Origin: a bacterium SCSIO 12844
GTDB lineage: Bacteria; Pseudomonadota; Gammaproteobacteria; Francisellales; Francisellaceae
Assembly (NCBI GenBank): GCA_024397935.1
Contig: CP073743.1
Span: forward strand, 1,426,001 to 1,490,000
DNA length: 64,000 nt
Direction of reading: 5' to 3'
A program made the translations under genes and the position numbers. The notes under the pieces are model-generated. The model was not told where the DNA came from, did not search any database, and saw only the letters and a list, made by a program, of their open reading frames with translations. How positions within the stretch are numbered: position 1 is the first letter of the stretch; each line of letters starts with the position of its first letter. Shown piece by piece: positions 17,266 to 25,971 of the stretch.

Positions 17266-17766
17266 ATGATAGGAGATCGTATTTTATTAAATTTTGGTGT
17301 TTATCTTGATGGTTATGGTTATTTAGGGGAGGCATCAGAAGTACAACTGCCCAAAATAACATTAAAAACAGCAGAACTTTCAGCAGCTGGAATTTCAGGC
17401 ATCATTGAAGTTGATTTAGGTAAAGTTGAAAAAATGGAATCAAGTTTTAAATTAAAAGGAGTCCATATAAAACCAATTAATGCATTAGGTTTAGGTAATT
17501 CAATACCTTTAATCTTAAGAGCAGCAATTAAAAATGCTGATGGCACAATTAAGCAAATCATTATTGAAATGCGCGGTTTAATCAAAGAAATTGATCATGG
17601 TACTTTTAATAGTGAAGATATGGGGGAAACATCAGTTTTAATGAGTGTACATTACTATCGTTTAAGTGAAGATAATGAAGATATTATTGAAATTGATCCA
17701 ATGAATAATATCCGTAAAATTAATGGTGAAAACTCATTAGCTGATAGTATTAAAGCAATTAATTAG
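17266..17766 (+). CDS. Tail tube protein (P2 FII-like)
   Basis: A 166-residue protein matching the P2 FII tube family (about 170 residues). It starts MIGDRILLNFGVYLDGYGYL, with the LPKITLKTAELSAAGISG stretch and a LKGVHIKPINALGLG middle that are typical of the FII fold. Hexameric rings of this protein form the inner tube pushed through the target envelope. TGGAGGTGAT precedes the ATG. It lies directly between the sheath and the tail chaperone, as in P2. Confidence 0.93.
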   Translation: MIGDRILLNFGVYLDGYGYLGEASEVQLPKITLKTAELSAAGISGIIEVDLGKVEKMESSFKLKGVHIKPINALGLGNSIPLILRAAIKNADGTIKQIIIEMRGLIKEIDHGTFNSEDMGETSVLMSVHYYRLSEDNEDIIEIDPMNNIRKINGENSLADSIKAIN

Positions 17767-17781
17767 AAAGGAGATAGACAG

Positions 17782-18039
17782 ATGGAAATTATCTTAAATG
17801 AGGATGTAAATTTACTGAATGGTATAAAAACAAAACTAGTTGAATTAAGAGAGCCAACACCAAGAGATTTGTTAAATATCAGTAATATTAAACAAGTAGA
17901 GTTTAAAGAAATTACTTTGATTTCTAATTTAACGAGTATTGATATTGAAAGTATTAAAGATATGCCAATGAAAGACTATAAAAAATTACAAAATGCATTA
18001 GAGGTGATTTATAGTGATGATGCTACATCCCCAAAGTAA
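17782..18039 (+). CDS. Tail assembly chaperone, short form (P2 gpE-like)
   Basis: An 85-residue protein in the gpE position, starting MEIILNEDVNLLNGIKTKLV, with the LREPTPRDLLNI segment found in tail chaperones of this family. It ends at TAA 18037-18039, immediately after a CCCAAAG heptamer. A fraction of ribosomes is predicted to slip -1 there to make the longer E-E' form. The short and long forms together coat the tape measure during tube assembly in P2 and lambda-type tails. An AAAGGAG site precedes the ATG. Confidence 0.85.
   Translation: MEIILNEDVNLLNGIKTKLVELREPTPRDLLNISNIKQVEFKEITLISNLTSIDIESIKDMPMKDYKKLQNALEVIYSDDATSPK
18030..18036 (+). promoter_or_regulatory. Programmed -1 frameshift site (slippery heptamer CCCAAAG)
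   Basis: The zero-frame codons CCA AAG, preceded by C, form C-CCA-AAG, a canonical X-XXY-YYZ heptamer, right before the zero-frame stop at 18037. Re-reading in the -1 frame gives CCC AAA GTA ATC and then a frame open for 46 codons to 18176. Its position in the tail chaperone gene is where dsDNA tailed phages conserve this event. Confidence 0.85.
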
Positions 18040-18176
18040 TCACTGAAAAATTATTTGTCATTGCAACCCAAACATCATGGCCACTATCTGAGTTATATGA
18101 TCTTTCAATCTCTGAAGTTAATTACTATTTCAATTTAGCAAAACAGTGGATTCATAAAGGAATACAATCATGTTAA
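18030..18176 (+). CDS. Frameshift extension E' of the tail assembly chaperone (E-E' fusion 17782-18176)
   Basis: After the -1 slip the frame continues with VITEKLFVIATQTSWPLSEL, then a YDLSISEVNYYFNLAKQWI segment, ending at TAA 18174-18176. The W..SEL..LS..EV..Y..LA..W pattern matches P2 E' proteins, which carry a Trp-led helix that binds the tape measure. The fused E-E' product is 131 residues. There is no start codon or ribosome site of its own, so it should be made only by frameshifting. Its end overlaps the tape-measure ATG at 18170, another conserved trait. Confidence 0.85.
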   Translation, partial: PKVITEKLFVIATQTSWPLSELYDLSISEVNYYFNLAKQWIHKGIQSC

Positions 18177-19453
18177 AAGAAACCAAATGGTTAAACCATC
18201 TAGGCTCAAGTATAAACTTATTAGATCGTATTTCCGATAAATATCAAAATATCCTAGATACAACATTAATGCTTGGAAATTCATTTGATCAATTGGGGGT
18301 TAAAGTCAAGTCGATTAATTTGGACTTTATTCAATCACCACTTGAATCGATTAATAAAATAAAAAATTCTAATCAATTAAATGATATCATTAAGAAAACA
18401 TTTTCCAAAACTGAGTCGTATTTTTCACAAGCAATCGCAAATATTAATTTAAATCAGTCACCATCAACTCAAATGATGCTGCATAATCCTTTAACTGAGT
18501 CATACAATTTATTATTAAATCAATTTAATCAAATAAAATCAGAAGCCCTTTTGTCGATTCTATCAAAAGTAATGCCTTATCTATCAAGTGTATTAGATGC
18601 AGTTAATACATGGGTTATTGATCATAGTGAAATAATAGGTAATTGGCTAGAGCAGTTGATTAGTCAATTACCTGAGGCTAAAGAGTTAATTAATACAATG
18701 GGTAATGCGATAACGACTTTAGCTAGTGTTATTAATCATGTCGTTGATTTAATTGGCGGTTGGAAAACGGTTATTGCTGGGTTTGTTGGCTTTAAAGTTG
18801 CTGCATTTATTGCAACGATAATTACTGCATTTCAAAGTTTAGGTAGTGTGATTCCGATTGTTAGTGCTGCAGTTAATGGATTAACCATTGCATTACAGGC
18901 AAACCCAATTGGTGTGGCAGTTACAGCAATTGCCTTTGGTGCAATGCTAATTATTCAGTATTGGCAGCCTATCTTAGGTTTTTTTCATCGATTATGGCAA
19001 GGTATTAAATTAACTTTTATAGATGCGATTAACTGGATGAAACCAATGATTTCGTGGGTGTCTGACGCTATTTCCTATGCATATAAAGGTATTGAGTCAA
19101 TTGCAGCATTTTTAGGTTGGGACATGAACTCTGACCAAACGCTATCAGATAATCATGACAATAGTCAGTCTAAAATGTTTAACCAAAATACAAAGTTCAC
19201 TACACTAAATAATGATAAGGTTCAAAATATAAATAAGATAATGCCAATCAATGAAATCATTGAAAATAATCATCAAAACGATGCCCAAAATAGCAGTTTT
19301 AAGAATCATCAGAATACGACAAAAGTCATTGATGTCAAAAATTATATTACGTTAGATGGACGAAGAAATGACAATACAGAATTAATTGAATCTGCAGCAT
19401 TTTCAGGGACACAAAAAGCGATTGCTTTATTTGATGTTGATGGAGGATATTAA
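18170..19453 (+). CDS. Tail tape measure protein (P2 gpT-like), short
   Basis: A 427-residue protein in the tape-measure position right after E-E'. The N-terminal 200 residues are helical with many polar residues. Residues about 185-265 hold the hydrophobic pore-like segments typical of the family (AGFVGFKVAAFIATIITAF; ANPIGVAVTAIAFGAMLI). The C-terminus is Asn/Asp-rich and probably disordered. The family sets tail length at roughly 0.15 nm per residue, so this predicts a tail near 60-65 nm, much shorter than P2 (gpT about 815 residues). A large internal deletion or a naturally short tail are both possible. Confidence 0.85.
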   Translation: MLKETKWLNHLGSSINLLDRISDKYQNILDTTLMLGNSFDQLGVKVKSINLDFIQSPLESINKIKNSNQLNDIIKKTFSKTESYFSQAIANINLNQSPSTQMMLHNPLTESYNLLLNQFNQIKSEALLSILSKVMPYLSSVLDAVNTWVIDHSEIIGNWLEQLISQLPEAKELINTMGNAITTLASVINHVVDLIGGWKTVIAGFVGFKVAAFIATIITAFQSLGSVIPIVSAAVNGLTIALQANPIGVAVTAIAFGAMLIIQYWQPILGFFHRLWQGIKLTFIDAINWMKPMISWVSDAISYAYKGIESIAAFLGWDMNSDQTLSDNHDNSQSKMFNQNTKFTTLNNDKVQNINKIMPINEIIENNHQNDAQNSSFKNHQNTTKVIDVKNYITLDGRRNDNTELIESAAFSGTQKAIALFDVDGGY

Positions 19454-19456
19454 AAA

Positions 19457-19825
19457 ATGAAAACATTAACATTTGGTGAAGTGGTTTTTGATATTAACCA
19501 AATTACATATAGTCAGCTAGATAAGTCATTGAAAATGCGTTGGGTAAAGCATACTAGGATTAATCAAGCACCCAGATTAGAACATACTGGGATTGAATCA
19601 GAAACATTAACAATTCGTGGTATTGTTTTTACCCATTATCAGAATGTATTTGATGCGCTTAAACAATTAAATGATATTGCACTTAGTGCTAAACCACAAT
19701 TTTTAGTTGGATTAGATGGTATGGTTTATGGGCGTTGGGTATTAGAAAGTATTAATGAACAAATTACAGATGAAGTAAAAATGAGTTATTCATTATCATT
19801 GATTCGTTATGATTCAGATAAGTAA
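19457..19825 (+). CDS. Tail completion protein (P2 gpU-like)
   Basis: A 122-residue gpU homologue. It begins MKTLTFGEVVFDINQITY and includes the typical ESETLTIRGIVFTHYQNVFD segment and the G-rich DGMVYGRWVLESINE stretch. It caps the tail tube and stops polymerisation. In headless particles it would form the end that phages join to the head. It starts three bases after the tape-measure stop. Confidence 0.88.
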   Translation: MKTLTFGEVVFDINQITYSQLDKSLKMRWVKHTRINQAPRLEHTGIESETLTIRGIVFTHYQNVFDALKQLNDIALSAKPQFLVGLDGMVYGRWVLESINEQITDEVKMSYSLSLIRYDSDK

Positions 19826-19839
19826 AAGGACAAATTATT

Positions 19840-20037
19840 ATGGCAGTTTATATTACTAAAGATGGTGATATGTTAGATGAAATTTGCTATCAACATTATA
19901 AAAGCGAAAGGTATTTAGTAAAAGTATTAGAAGCAAATCGAAATTTAAGTGATGCTGATTTAAAGTTAAAAGCTAATCATGCTATTGAATTACCAGATAT
20001 TACCTTAGATGAATTTATATCGTTGAGGTTATGGTAA
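19840..20037 (+). CDS. Tail protein X (P2 gpX-like, LysM-type)
   Basis: A 65-residue small tail protein with the gpX/LysM pattern TKDGDMLDEICYQHY ... VLEANRNLSDADLKLKANHA ... IELPDI. It is a baseplate hub component in P2-like tails and may bind peptidoglycan. It sits between U and D as in related prophages and tailocins. Its stop codon overlaps the start of the gpD gene. Confidence 0.88.
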   Translation: MAVYITKDGDMLDEICYQHYKSERYLVKVLEANRNLSDADLKLKANHAIELPDITLDEFISLRLW

Positions 20038-21014
20038 AAATGTTTGAATATCAAATCAAAGCAAATGGCAAAAATATTACCAATCAAATTAAACCACACC
20101 TTATATCAATGCAGATTAATGACGTGATTGGTGATAAGGCAGATACAATTAAGTTAATATTAACAGATGAAAATGGTTTATTGGCATTACCTACAACAGG
20201 AGTTAGCTTAAATATTTCAATATTTGAACATAATCAACTAGTTTCATTTGGATCTTTTGTAGTTGATGAAGTTTGCTATCGTCAAGTACCTACAACAATA
20301 GAAATAAGTGCGACATCAATTTCATTTGATCAGTCTTCAGACTATCAGGCCATGCACAGTCAAAAAACACGTTCGTTTTCAAATATGCGTTTAAAAGATA
20401 TTATTGTTCAAATTGCTAATGAGCATAAACTAGATTATTCAGTTAGTGATCAACTAGGCCATTATTATATTAAACATATTGAACAGATAAATGAAAGTAA
20501 TTTGGCTTTTTTAAGACGATTATCAAGAGAACAAAAAAGCGATTTTAAGCTAACCTATCGGCGTATACTATTTTATGAAAAAGATGCAAAAACAATATCT
20601 AATAAATCAATTACATCAATGAGTTTAAATGTTAGTGAGTTAAATTCAATTTGTTATAAGGTTCAAAAGCGTAATCATTATAATAGTATAATTGTATCTT
20701 ATTATCATTTAGATCAAGCAGAGGTAAAAGAGGTGATAATAGGTAGTGATGAACCTATTTATAGAGCAACTTATGTTTATGAGTCAAAAGAAAAAGCTTT
20801 AGCAATTGCTAAAAAAATATTATCAGAACAACAAAATAAGTCAGATAATTTAACATTCACTATGCCTGGAAATTTATTTTTAAGAGCAGGACAACCTATT
20901 GTAATTAAAGGATTAAAAGAAAGTACTCCAAATAAATGGTTGCTTACAGAGGTAAATCATCGATTTAATACAGATGGATATACTACTAGTATCATAGCAA
21001 AAATCAATATATAA
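20031..21014 (+). CDS. Baseplate hub protein (P2 gpD-like)
   Basis: A 327-residue late-control/hub protein matching gpD and T4 gp27-type hubs. It contains IKLILTDENGLLALPTTG near the N-terminus, RDIIVQIANEH-like and ESNLAFLRRLSREQKSDFKL segments in the middle, and the C-terminal PGNLFLRAGQPIVIKGL stretch. It connects the tube to the gpV spike. ATG 20031 overlaps the gpX stop; a second in-frame ATG at 20040 is an alternative start. It is the last recognisable structural tail gene. Confidence 0.9.
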   Translation: MVKMFEYQIKANGKNITNQIKPHLISMQINDVIGDKADTIKLILTDENGLLALPTTGVSLNISIFEHNQLVSFGSFVVDEVCYRQVPTTIEISATSISFDQSSDYQAMHSQKTRSFSNMRLKDIIVQIANEHKLDYSVSDQLGHYYIKHIEQINESNLAFLRRLSREQKSDFKLTYRRILFYEKDAKTISNKSITSMSLNVSELNSICYKVQKRNHYNSIIVSYYHLDQAEVKEVIIGSDEPIYRATYVYESKEKALAIAKKILSEQQNKSDNLTFTMPGNLFLRAGQPIVIKGLKESTPNKWLLTEVNHRFNTDGYTTSIIAKINI

Positions 21015-21073
21015 TAATCATACATATATAAAATCAACTTTAATGATTAAACCTATTAAGTAGGGGTGTTGCA

Positions 21074-23674
21074 ATGTTAATATTTTCTGGATATGATCAG
21101 GCTGTAGTTGATGGAAAGTCTGTGTTTTCAGCTCATTACTCAAATGAGAGTATTCAAACTTTAGATGATTTCTTCAGTCATGAATTATTGAATCAATTTA
21201 GAGAAAATGATGGAAGCTTACCTGAAAATTTAACAATATTAGGTCATTCAGGGCTTAGGACATTTTCGGGTAGATCTCCAAAAGAATTTGCTGATTTATT
21301 TATCAATGCAATAATCAAAATATCTGAGTTTCAACCTCAAGTTAAGGATAAGTTAAAGTCCATTGATATCATAAGCTGTGGTGCTGGCATGATAGCAAGG
21401 GATATAAGTTATGATGATAATTTAAGATCTTTTACTTTAAGATTTGCTAGTATGATTGAAGAACGTTTAAATAAAGAGAGTGGATTTAATATAGAGGTTA
21501 GGTCTTTTAGTAATTTAGAGTTAACGGATACTCAAATAACTGAACAGCAAATGAAATTGCAATTAATGCATTCAGCTACACCACAGTCTCATCAATTTAT
21601 TGAAAAAGAATGGAGTAATGTTTATCACCAAGATCAGATTTATGCAATTAAAGTACATCCAGACACTAGCTCTAATTCTTATGTAGTCAATGCATCATTG
21701 CACAAAAGTATAAGTAAATCGACTGACTTTATGACAGAGCAAGTAAGTCAATTAGATGAACAAAATGGACAGCTAACTGAAAAGTTATTAACTTTACGCT
21801 CACAGTTAAGTGGTGTTGAAATTAATATTAGCAGTCAAATAGAAGCAAAAAAATCATTTCAATCAGTTATAGATTTTTTACCTAAAATAGGTAACTTGAG
21901 TGAAGAAACACTTCAGTTAGAAAATGAATTAAACGAACTAAAACTTGAAAAAGCTATTTTTTTAAGAAAAGCATCTTATATACAATGGAGACTTGATGCT
22001 TTACCACAAAGTTCAAAAGCAATTGCTGAAATTCAACAAAATATTTTATTGCTAAAAAGTGAACAAGAAAAATTAGTTCAGTCATTTAAGTTCATGAAAC
22101 ATTCTGTTAGAGATCAAATTAAAGACATTGAGCAAAATCTTAAGCCTGGTGATGAGTTAACTGAAGATGATAACTACATAAGGTTAAAAGCATCATACAA
22201 TAATGATAAGCAAACAATGCACGCTAAGTATGAAGATTTAGAGTTGAAAATTATACAATATGAAACATCTATATCTAAAATAGAGAAAGCTAGAGAAGCT
22301 TACAGTCTTCAGCATAATATATCTGATATTGACGCTACAGTTAGAGCATCATTAGAAAAACAACTGTTAGAAAGTAAGACAATTAAACCAGTTGAAGATA
22401 TTGGGCTAATGATTCAATTATTGAATTCTGAAAATGATGAATTATTAGAAAAAATCAGCTCTTTAGATCACAAGTTAGAGCAAGTAGAGTTAGATCAAAT
22501 AACGTATGACAGCTTAGTAGAACAAAAAAAACTTATAAAAAGTAAAGCACAGGCAATTGGTCAAGATAGCTTTGATCCAGAAAACAATAAAAGCCATCAG
22601 TTAATTCAGCAAACATATGATGAATTAGTTGAAAAAATAAACCATATTACATCAAAATACGTTGATACTTTGAAAGATGGAAAATTGGTTGGTAAACTAT
22701 CAGAAGAAAAAACTTTACTGTTATCCAAGCTTGAACACAATAAATCAGAAATTGTAAAATTGAAAAACGAGCCGATGTATCAATTAGAAGGTAAGATAAA
22801 ATTAAAAGAGCAGCAGTTGAATGAAAAACAATTAATGTTAGCTGAAACTAAAACTAAATTAGAACAAAAAACTGAACTAGTTAAGTTGTATTGCCAAGAG
22901 AACCAACATAAATTACCAAAATTAAAAGAACAGTTAATACAAAAGACAGAACAACTAGAACAAAAGCAGTCTGCATACAAGCAAGTAGCCAGCCAAATAA
23001 AAGAAATTAGAGTTAAAGGTGAAGCTAAATTAGAAAGAAAAGAAAATCTATTAGTTGAGCAAAAATTAATTGAAGACATACTAACTCAGAATGAAACTGA
23101 TATAGTTGAAAAGATCAAACCAATTATTAAAAAAAGTGAATTATTTCCTAAAATTAAACAGAAGTGGGCTGAAACAAGTGGTCAGTATCAAGAAGATGAT
23201 ACTAAGTTTATTAAAAATGAATTAATAGCAATATATCAATCTAAAATTAGTCAACTTGAAAGTAATGTTTCTACATTAAAAAGTAGCTTTGACTCATTGG
23301 TAGGAGTTAGAGCAACTCTAAATAGCGACGTTGTTGCATTATTAAATGATGTTGAAGAATTAGAAAGTAGTATTAATAGCTTGAATGCTGGTGGTTTAAT
23401 AGATGAATATCAGAAAACGCATAATGAGCAAGTTGGAATACATAGAAAACTTTTGCAAAGTAGTAGAAAATTAGACCATTTAGAATCAGCATTTGTTTAT
23501 TCAACAAACCCCAGGGAAAGTTTGGCTAAAGAAACAAATAATTTTACGCAAATGATTAGACTAAGTCGCTATAGTGAAATTAAAACGGAATACTCACAGC
23601 AAGCAGCAGGGCTTTTGTTTAGCACTTATCCAATGCAAAGAAATCAAGACTTAAGTATAAGTTATAATGCTTAG
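21074..23674 (+). CDS. Very long coiled-coil protein with C80/CPD-like N-terminal domain
   Basis: An 866-residue protein in two parts. Residues 1-150 look like a clan-CD cysteine protease fold of the C80/CPD type. LTILGHSG gives H58 and SIDIISCGAG gives C102, 44 residues apart, close to the spacing in clostridial and MARTX toxin CPDs. A helix and the strand NIEVRSFSN follow as in that fold. Residues about 210-830 are almost continuous charged heptad coiled coil. It follows the gpD gene by 59 bases with an AGGGG site, suggesting it belongs with the tail cluster as cargo, a toxin or a scaffold. It lacks a signal peptide. The protease assignment is inference. Confidence 0.6.
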   Translation: MLIFSGYDQAVVDGKSVFSAHYSNESIQTLDDFFSHELLNQFRENDGSLPENLTILGHSGLRTFSGRSPKEFADLFINAIIKISEFQPQVKDKLKSIDIISCGAGMIARDISYDDNLRSFTLRFASMIEERLNKESGFNIEVRSFSNLELTDTQITEQQMKLQLMHSATPQSHQFIEKEWSNVYHQDQIYAIKVHPDTSSNSYVVNASLHKSISKSTDFMTEQVSQLDEQNGQLTEKLLTLRSQLSGVEINISSQIEAKKSFQSVIDFLPKIGNLSEETLQLENELNELKLEKAIFLRKASYIQWRLDALPQSSKAIAEIQQNILLLKSEQEKLVQSFKFMKHSVRDQIKDIEQNLKPGDELTEDDNYIRLKASYNNDKQTMHAKYEDLELKIIQYETSISKIEKAREAYSLQHNISDIDATVRASLEKQLLESKTIKPVEDIGLMIQLLNSENDELLEKISSLDHKLEQVELDQITYDSLVEQKKLIKSKAQAIGQDSFDPENNKSHQLIQQTYDELVEKINHITSKYVDTLKDGKLVGKLSEEKTLLLSKLEHNKSEIVKLKNEPMYQLEGKIKLKEQQLNEKQLMLAETKTKLEQKTELVKLYCQENQHKLPKLKEQLIQKTEQLEQKQSAYKQVASQIKEIRVKGEAKLERKENLLVEQKLIEDILTQNETDIVEKIKPIIKKSELFPKIKQKWAETSGQYQEDDTKFIKNELIAIYQSKISQLESNVSTLKSSFDSLVGVRATLNSDVVALLNDVEELESSINSLNAGGLIDEYQKTHNEQVGIHRKLLQSSRKLDHLESAFVYSTNPRESLAKETNNFTQMIRLSRYSEIKTEYSQQAAGLLFSTYPMQRNQDLSISYNA

Positions 23675-23699
23675 TTAAATACATATTTGGAGTATAAAT

Positions 23700-24266
23700 A
23701 TGATTATTTCAATGAAAAATTCAAATATAAATAATAAAATTATTAAACATTTAATGCTTAGTGATGGTGATTTAAATGTACAACCATATCATAAAATTTC
23801 ATTAGATATAATGCAGGGCCACCAAGTGTTTATTGTTGATTTAGAGCTTGATGGTAATTTTATAAAGTTTGCAAATGCTCAGGCCATGACGAATAAATTA
23901 ATACAAGCGCAGTTACCTAAAGGTGTAGAGGTGATTTATCTTTTAATTAATGATATAGACCCTAAAAAATCACTTTATGTATTTGCTAATCAATTAGCAC
24001 ATAATTTAAATCAGCTTGGCTATTCTTTGAACGTCAATATAATTAGTAATATTAATTATGATTTTACTTATATTCAGTTTGATAACAACTATTTTCAATT
24101 ATGTCATATTGCTGCAAAAGATCGAGTTAAGTTGCTTAAGCAATTAGAAGAAAGTAAGACAGTAGTAGATGTTTATAAGCATTTTGATTCGAAGGTTACT
24201 ATAGAAATATCTGATGATTTTATTACTTGGCTTGAAAAAAATACAACACCATTAGATGGAAAATAG
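23700..24266 (+). CDS. Unknown protein downstream of the C80-like gene
   Basis: Not recognised. A 188-residue protein without signal peptide or membrane segments, 25 bases after the coiled-coil gene and preceded by TTGGAG. Its middle (VEVIYLLIND ... YVFANQLAHNLNQLGYSLN ... VNIISN) echoes the strand-helix-strand around C102 of the upstream protein (SIDIISC ... FASMIEERLNKESGFN ... IEVRSFSN), but without Cys or the His motif. It could be a degenerate relative, partner or immunity protein. It ends 35 bases before the convergent glpD gene and closes the accessory cluster. Confidence 0.55.
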   Translation: MIISMKNSNINNKIIKHLMLSDGDLNVQPYHKISLDIMQGHQVFIVDLELDGNFIKFANAQAMTNKLIQAQLPKGVEVIYLLINDIDPKKSLYVFANQLAHNLNQLGYSLNVNIISNINYDFTYIQFDNNYFQLCHIAAKDRVKLLKQLEESKTVVDVYKHFDSKVTIEISDDFITWLEKNTTPLDGK

Positions 24267-24301
24267 AGTTATACAGTTATCTGAAGAGGATCAGGCTCTG
24301 A

Positions 24302-25822
24302 TTAAACTTTCTTCTTAAGATTTAACCATCTTTGAATATTTTTCTTTTCATCATCATTTAGCCATAAGCCTAATTTACTGCGTATCCAAATTAGACCATC
24401 AAGGTCAAATGCCCATTCATTATCAATCATATATTGTAATTCTTTTTCATAGACGTTATAGCCAAAATGCTCACCTAAATCATCAGTGCTATGGCAATTT
24501 TGAAGAAAACTAAATGCACACATTCCATAGCTTGTAGCATAGCGATAGGCTTGTTGTTTATCTAACCATGGAAAATGCGCATAGATTTTTGCAAAAATAT
24601 CCATTTCTGATTTCGCATCGCCTCCTGGAGATTTAGTATTGGCAGTCCATGGGTGACTCATCTGAAGAAAATAAGGTTTTAATTTATCAAGGGCGGCTTC
24701 AGATAATGTTCTAAAAGTAGTGATTTTACCACCAAAGATGGATAAAAGGGGTAATTTATCATCACTATCTTCAACTTCAAAGTGATATTCTCTTGTTACT
24801 TTAGATAGGTTTTGAGAATGATCATCGTATAATGGTCTGACACCTGAATAATGCCAAATAGCATCTTCAGGTTTAATCGGTACTTTAAAGTATTCATTGA
24901 TTAAGTTACATAAATATTGGATTTCATTTTTAGTTGCTTTTACTTCTCTAGGATCACCATGATAGTCGGTATCCGTTGTGCCAATTAATGTAAAGTCATT
25001 TTTACCAGGAGAGATAAATCCATAGGGTATGGCAAAAACGATACGATTATCTTCATTTTGGAGAATATAAGCATGAGAGCCATTATATAGTTTTGGTACA
25101 ACAATATGACTGCCCTGGACTAATCTAACGCTACTTTTAGAGTGTGATTCAATTGTTTTACCCAATATCTCGGCAACCCAAGGGCCAGCCGCATTGACAA
25201 TAGCTTTGCTTTTTACAAGCACATGACCATCTTTTGTATCTAAAACTGCTTCCCAGTAGTCATGGGTTCGCTTAGCGGATATACAAGGTGAATTGACATA
25301 AATTTCAGCACCTAATTCTTTGGCTTGCATGGCATTTAAAACAACCATTCTTGAATCATCAATTCGACAGTCTGAATAGCTAAAGGCATAGCTAAATTGG
25401 TCTTTTAAACTTTCACCTTCTTGAGTATTTTCTAAAGATAGTCCTTTTGATTTATTAAGCGATTTAAGTTTAGATAAATGATCATATAGAAATAAGCCTG
25501 CTCTAATCATCCATTTAGGACGTAAATGTTTAGCATAAGGTAAAATAAATGTTAATGGATGAATAATATGTGGTGCTTTATTAAGTAATACTTCACGTTC
25601 TTTTAAAGCTTCTCTAACTAGTTTAAACTCATATTGTTCTAAATAACGCAAACCACCATGGACTAGCTTACTGCTATAAGATGACGTTGCAGAAGCTAAA
25701 TCTTTAGCTTCACATAATACAACTTTCAGTCCACGGCCTTGTGCATCACAAGCAATGCCTGTTCCATTTATACCGCCACCAATAACAAGTAAATCAGCTT
25801 CAATTGTTTTAACGATTTGCAT
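24302..25822 (-). CDS. glpD: Aerobic glycerol-3-phosphate dehydrogenase
   Basis: A 506-residue FAD enzyme of usual GlpD length. The dinucleotide motif DLLVIGGGINGTGIACDAQG is at residues 9-28. The SSKLVHGGLRYLEQYEF segment, the NAAGPWV motif and the C-terminal GGKITTFR signature are all present. It oxidises glycerol-3-phosphate to dihydroxyacetone phosphate at the inner membrane and feeds electrons to quinones. It stands alone on the minus strand, convergent with the tail-cluster cargo genes. glpK and glpF are not in the window. Confidence 0.96.
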   Translation of the reverse strand: MQIVKTIEADLLVIGGGINGTGIACDAQGRGLKVVLCEAKDLASATSSYSSKLVHGGLRYLEQYEFKLVREALKEREVLLNKAPHIIHPLTFILPYAKHLRPKWMIRAGLFLYDHLSKLKSLNKSKGLSLENTQEGESLKDQFSYAFSYSDCRIDDSRMVVLNAMQAKELGAEIYVNSPCISAKRTHDYWEAVLDTKDGHVLVKSKAIVNAAGPWVAEILGKTIESHSKSSVRLVQGSHIVVPKLYNGSHAYILQNEDNRIVFAIPYGFISPGKNDFTLIGTTDTDYHGDPREVKATKNEIQYLCNLINEYFKVPIKPEDAIWHYSGVRPLYDDHSQNLSKVTREYHFEVEDSDDKLPLLSIFGGKITTFRTLSEAALDKLKPYFLQMSHPWTANTKSPGGDAKSEMDIFAKIYAHFPWLDKQQAYRYATSYGMCAFSFLQNCHSTDDLGEHFGYNVYEKELQYMIDNEWAFDLDGLIWIRSKLGLWLNDDEKKNIQRWLNLKKKV

Positions 25823-25971
25823 AATAAAATGTATAGCCTTTTAATTAATTTTCTTTTAATAAGAATAGCATGAGATTATTTTAATGTATTTATTATCAAT
25901 AGTCAGAGAAATTTATTGATTAATTTTTAGATTAAGAAGCTTTCACTTTATAATAGTAGCTAATGTTAGAA

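Noticed and set aside
10897..21014. Complete P2-like prophage
   Set aside because: No capsid, portal, terminase, replication or integrase genes and no flanking attachment repeats could be seen, so only a tail cluster is claimed.
22780..23079. Cys-rich open frame on the minus strand
   Set aside because: It is the antisense of the coiled-coil gene; Lys/Glu/Leu codons read in reverse give Phe/Cys/Ser-rich sequence. No ribosome site.
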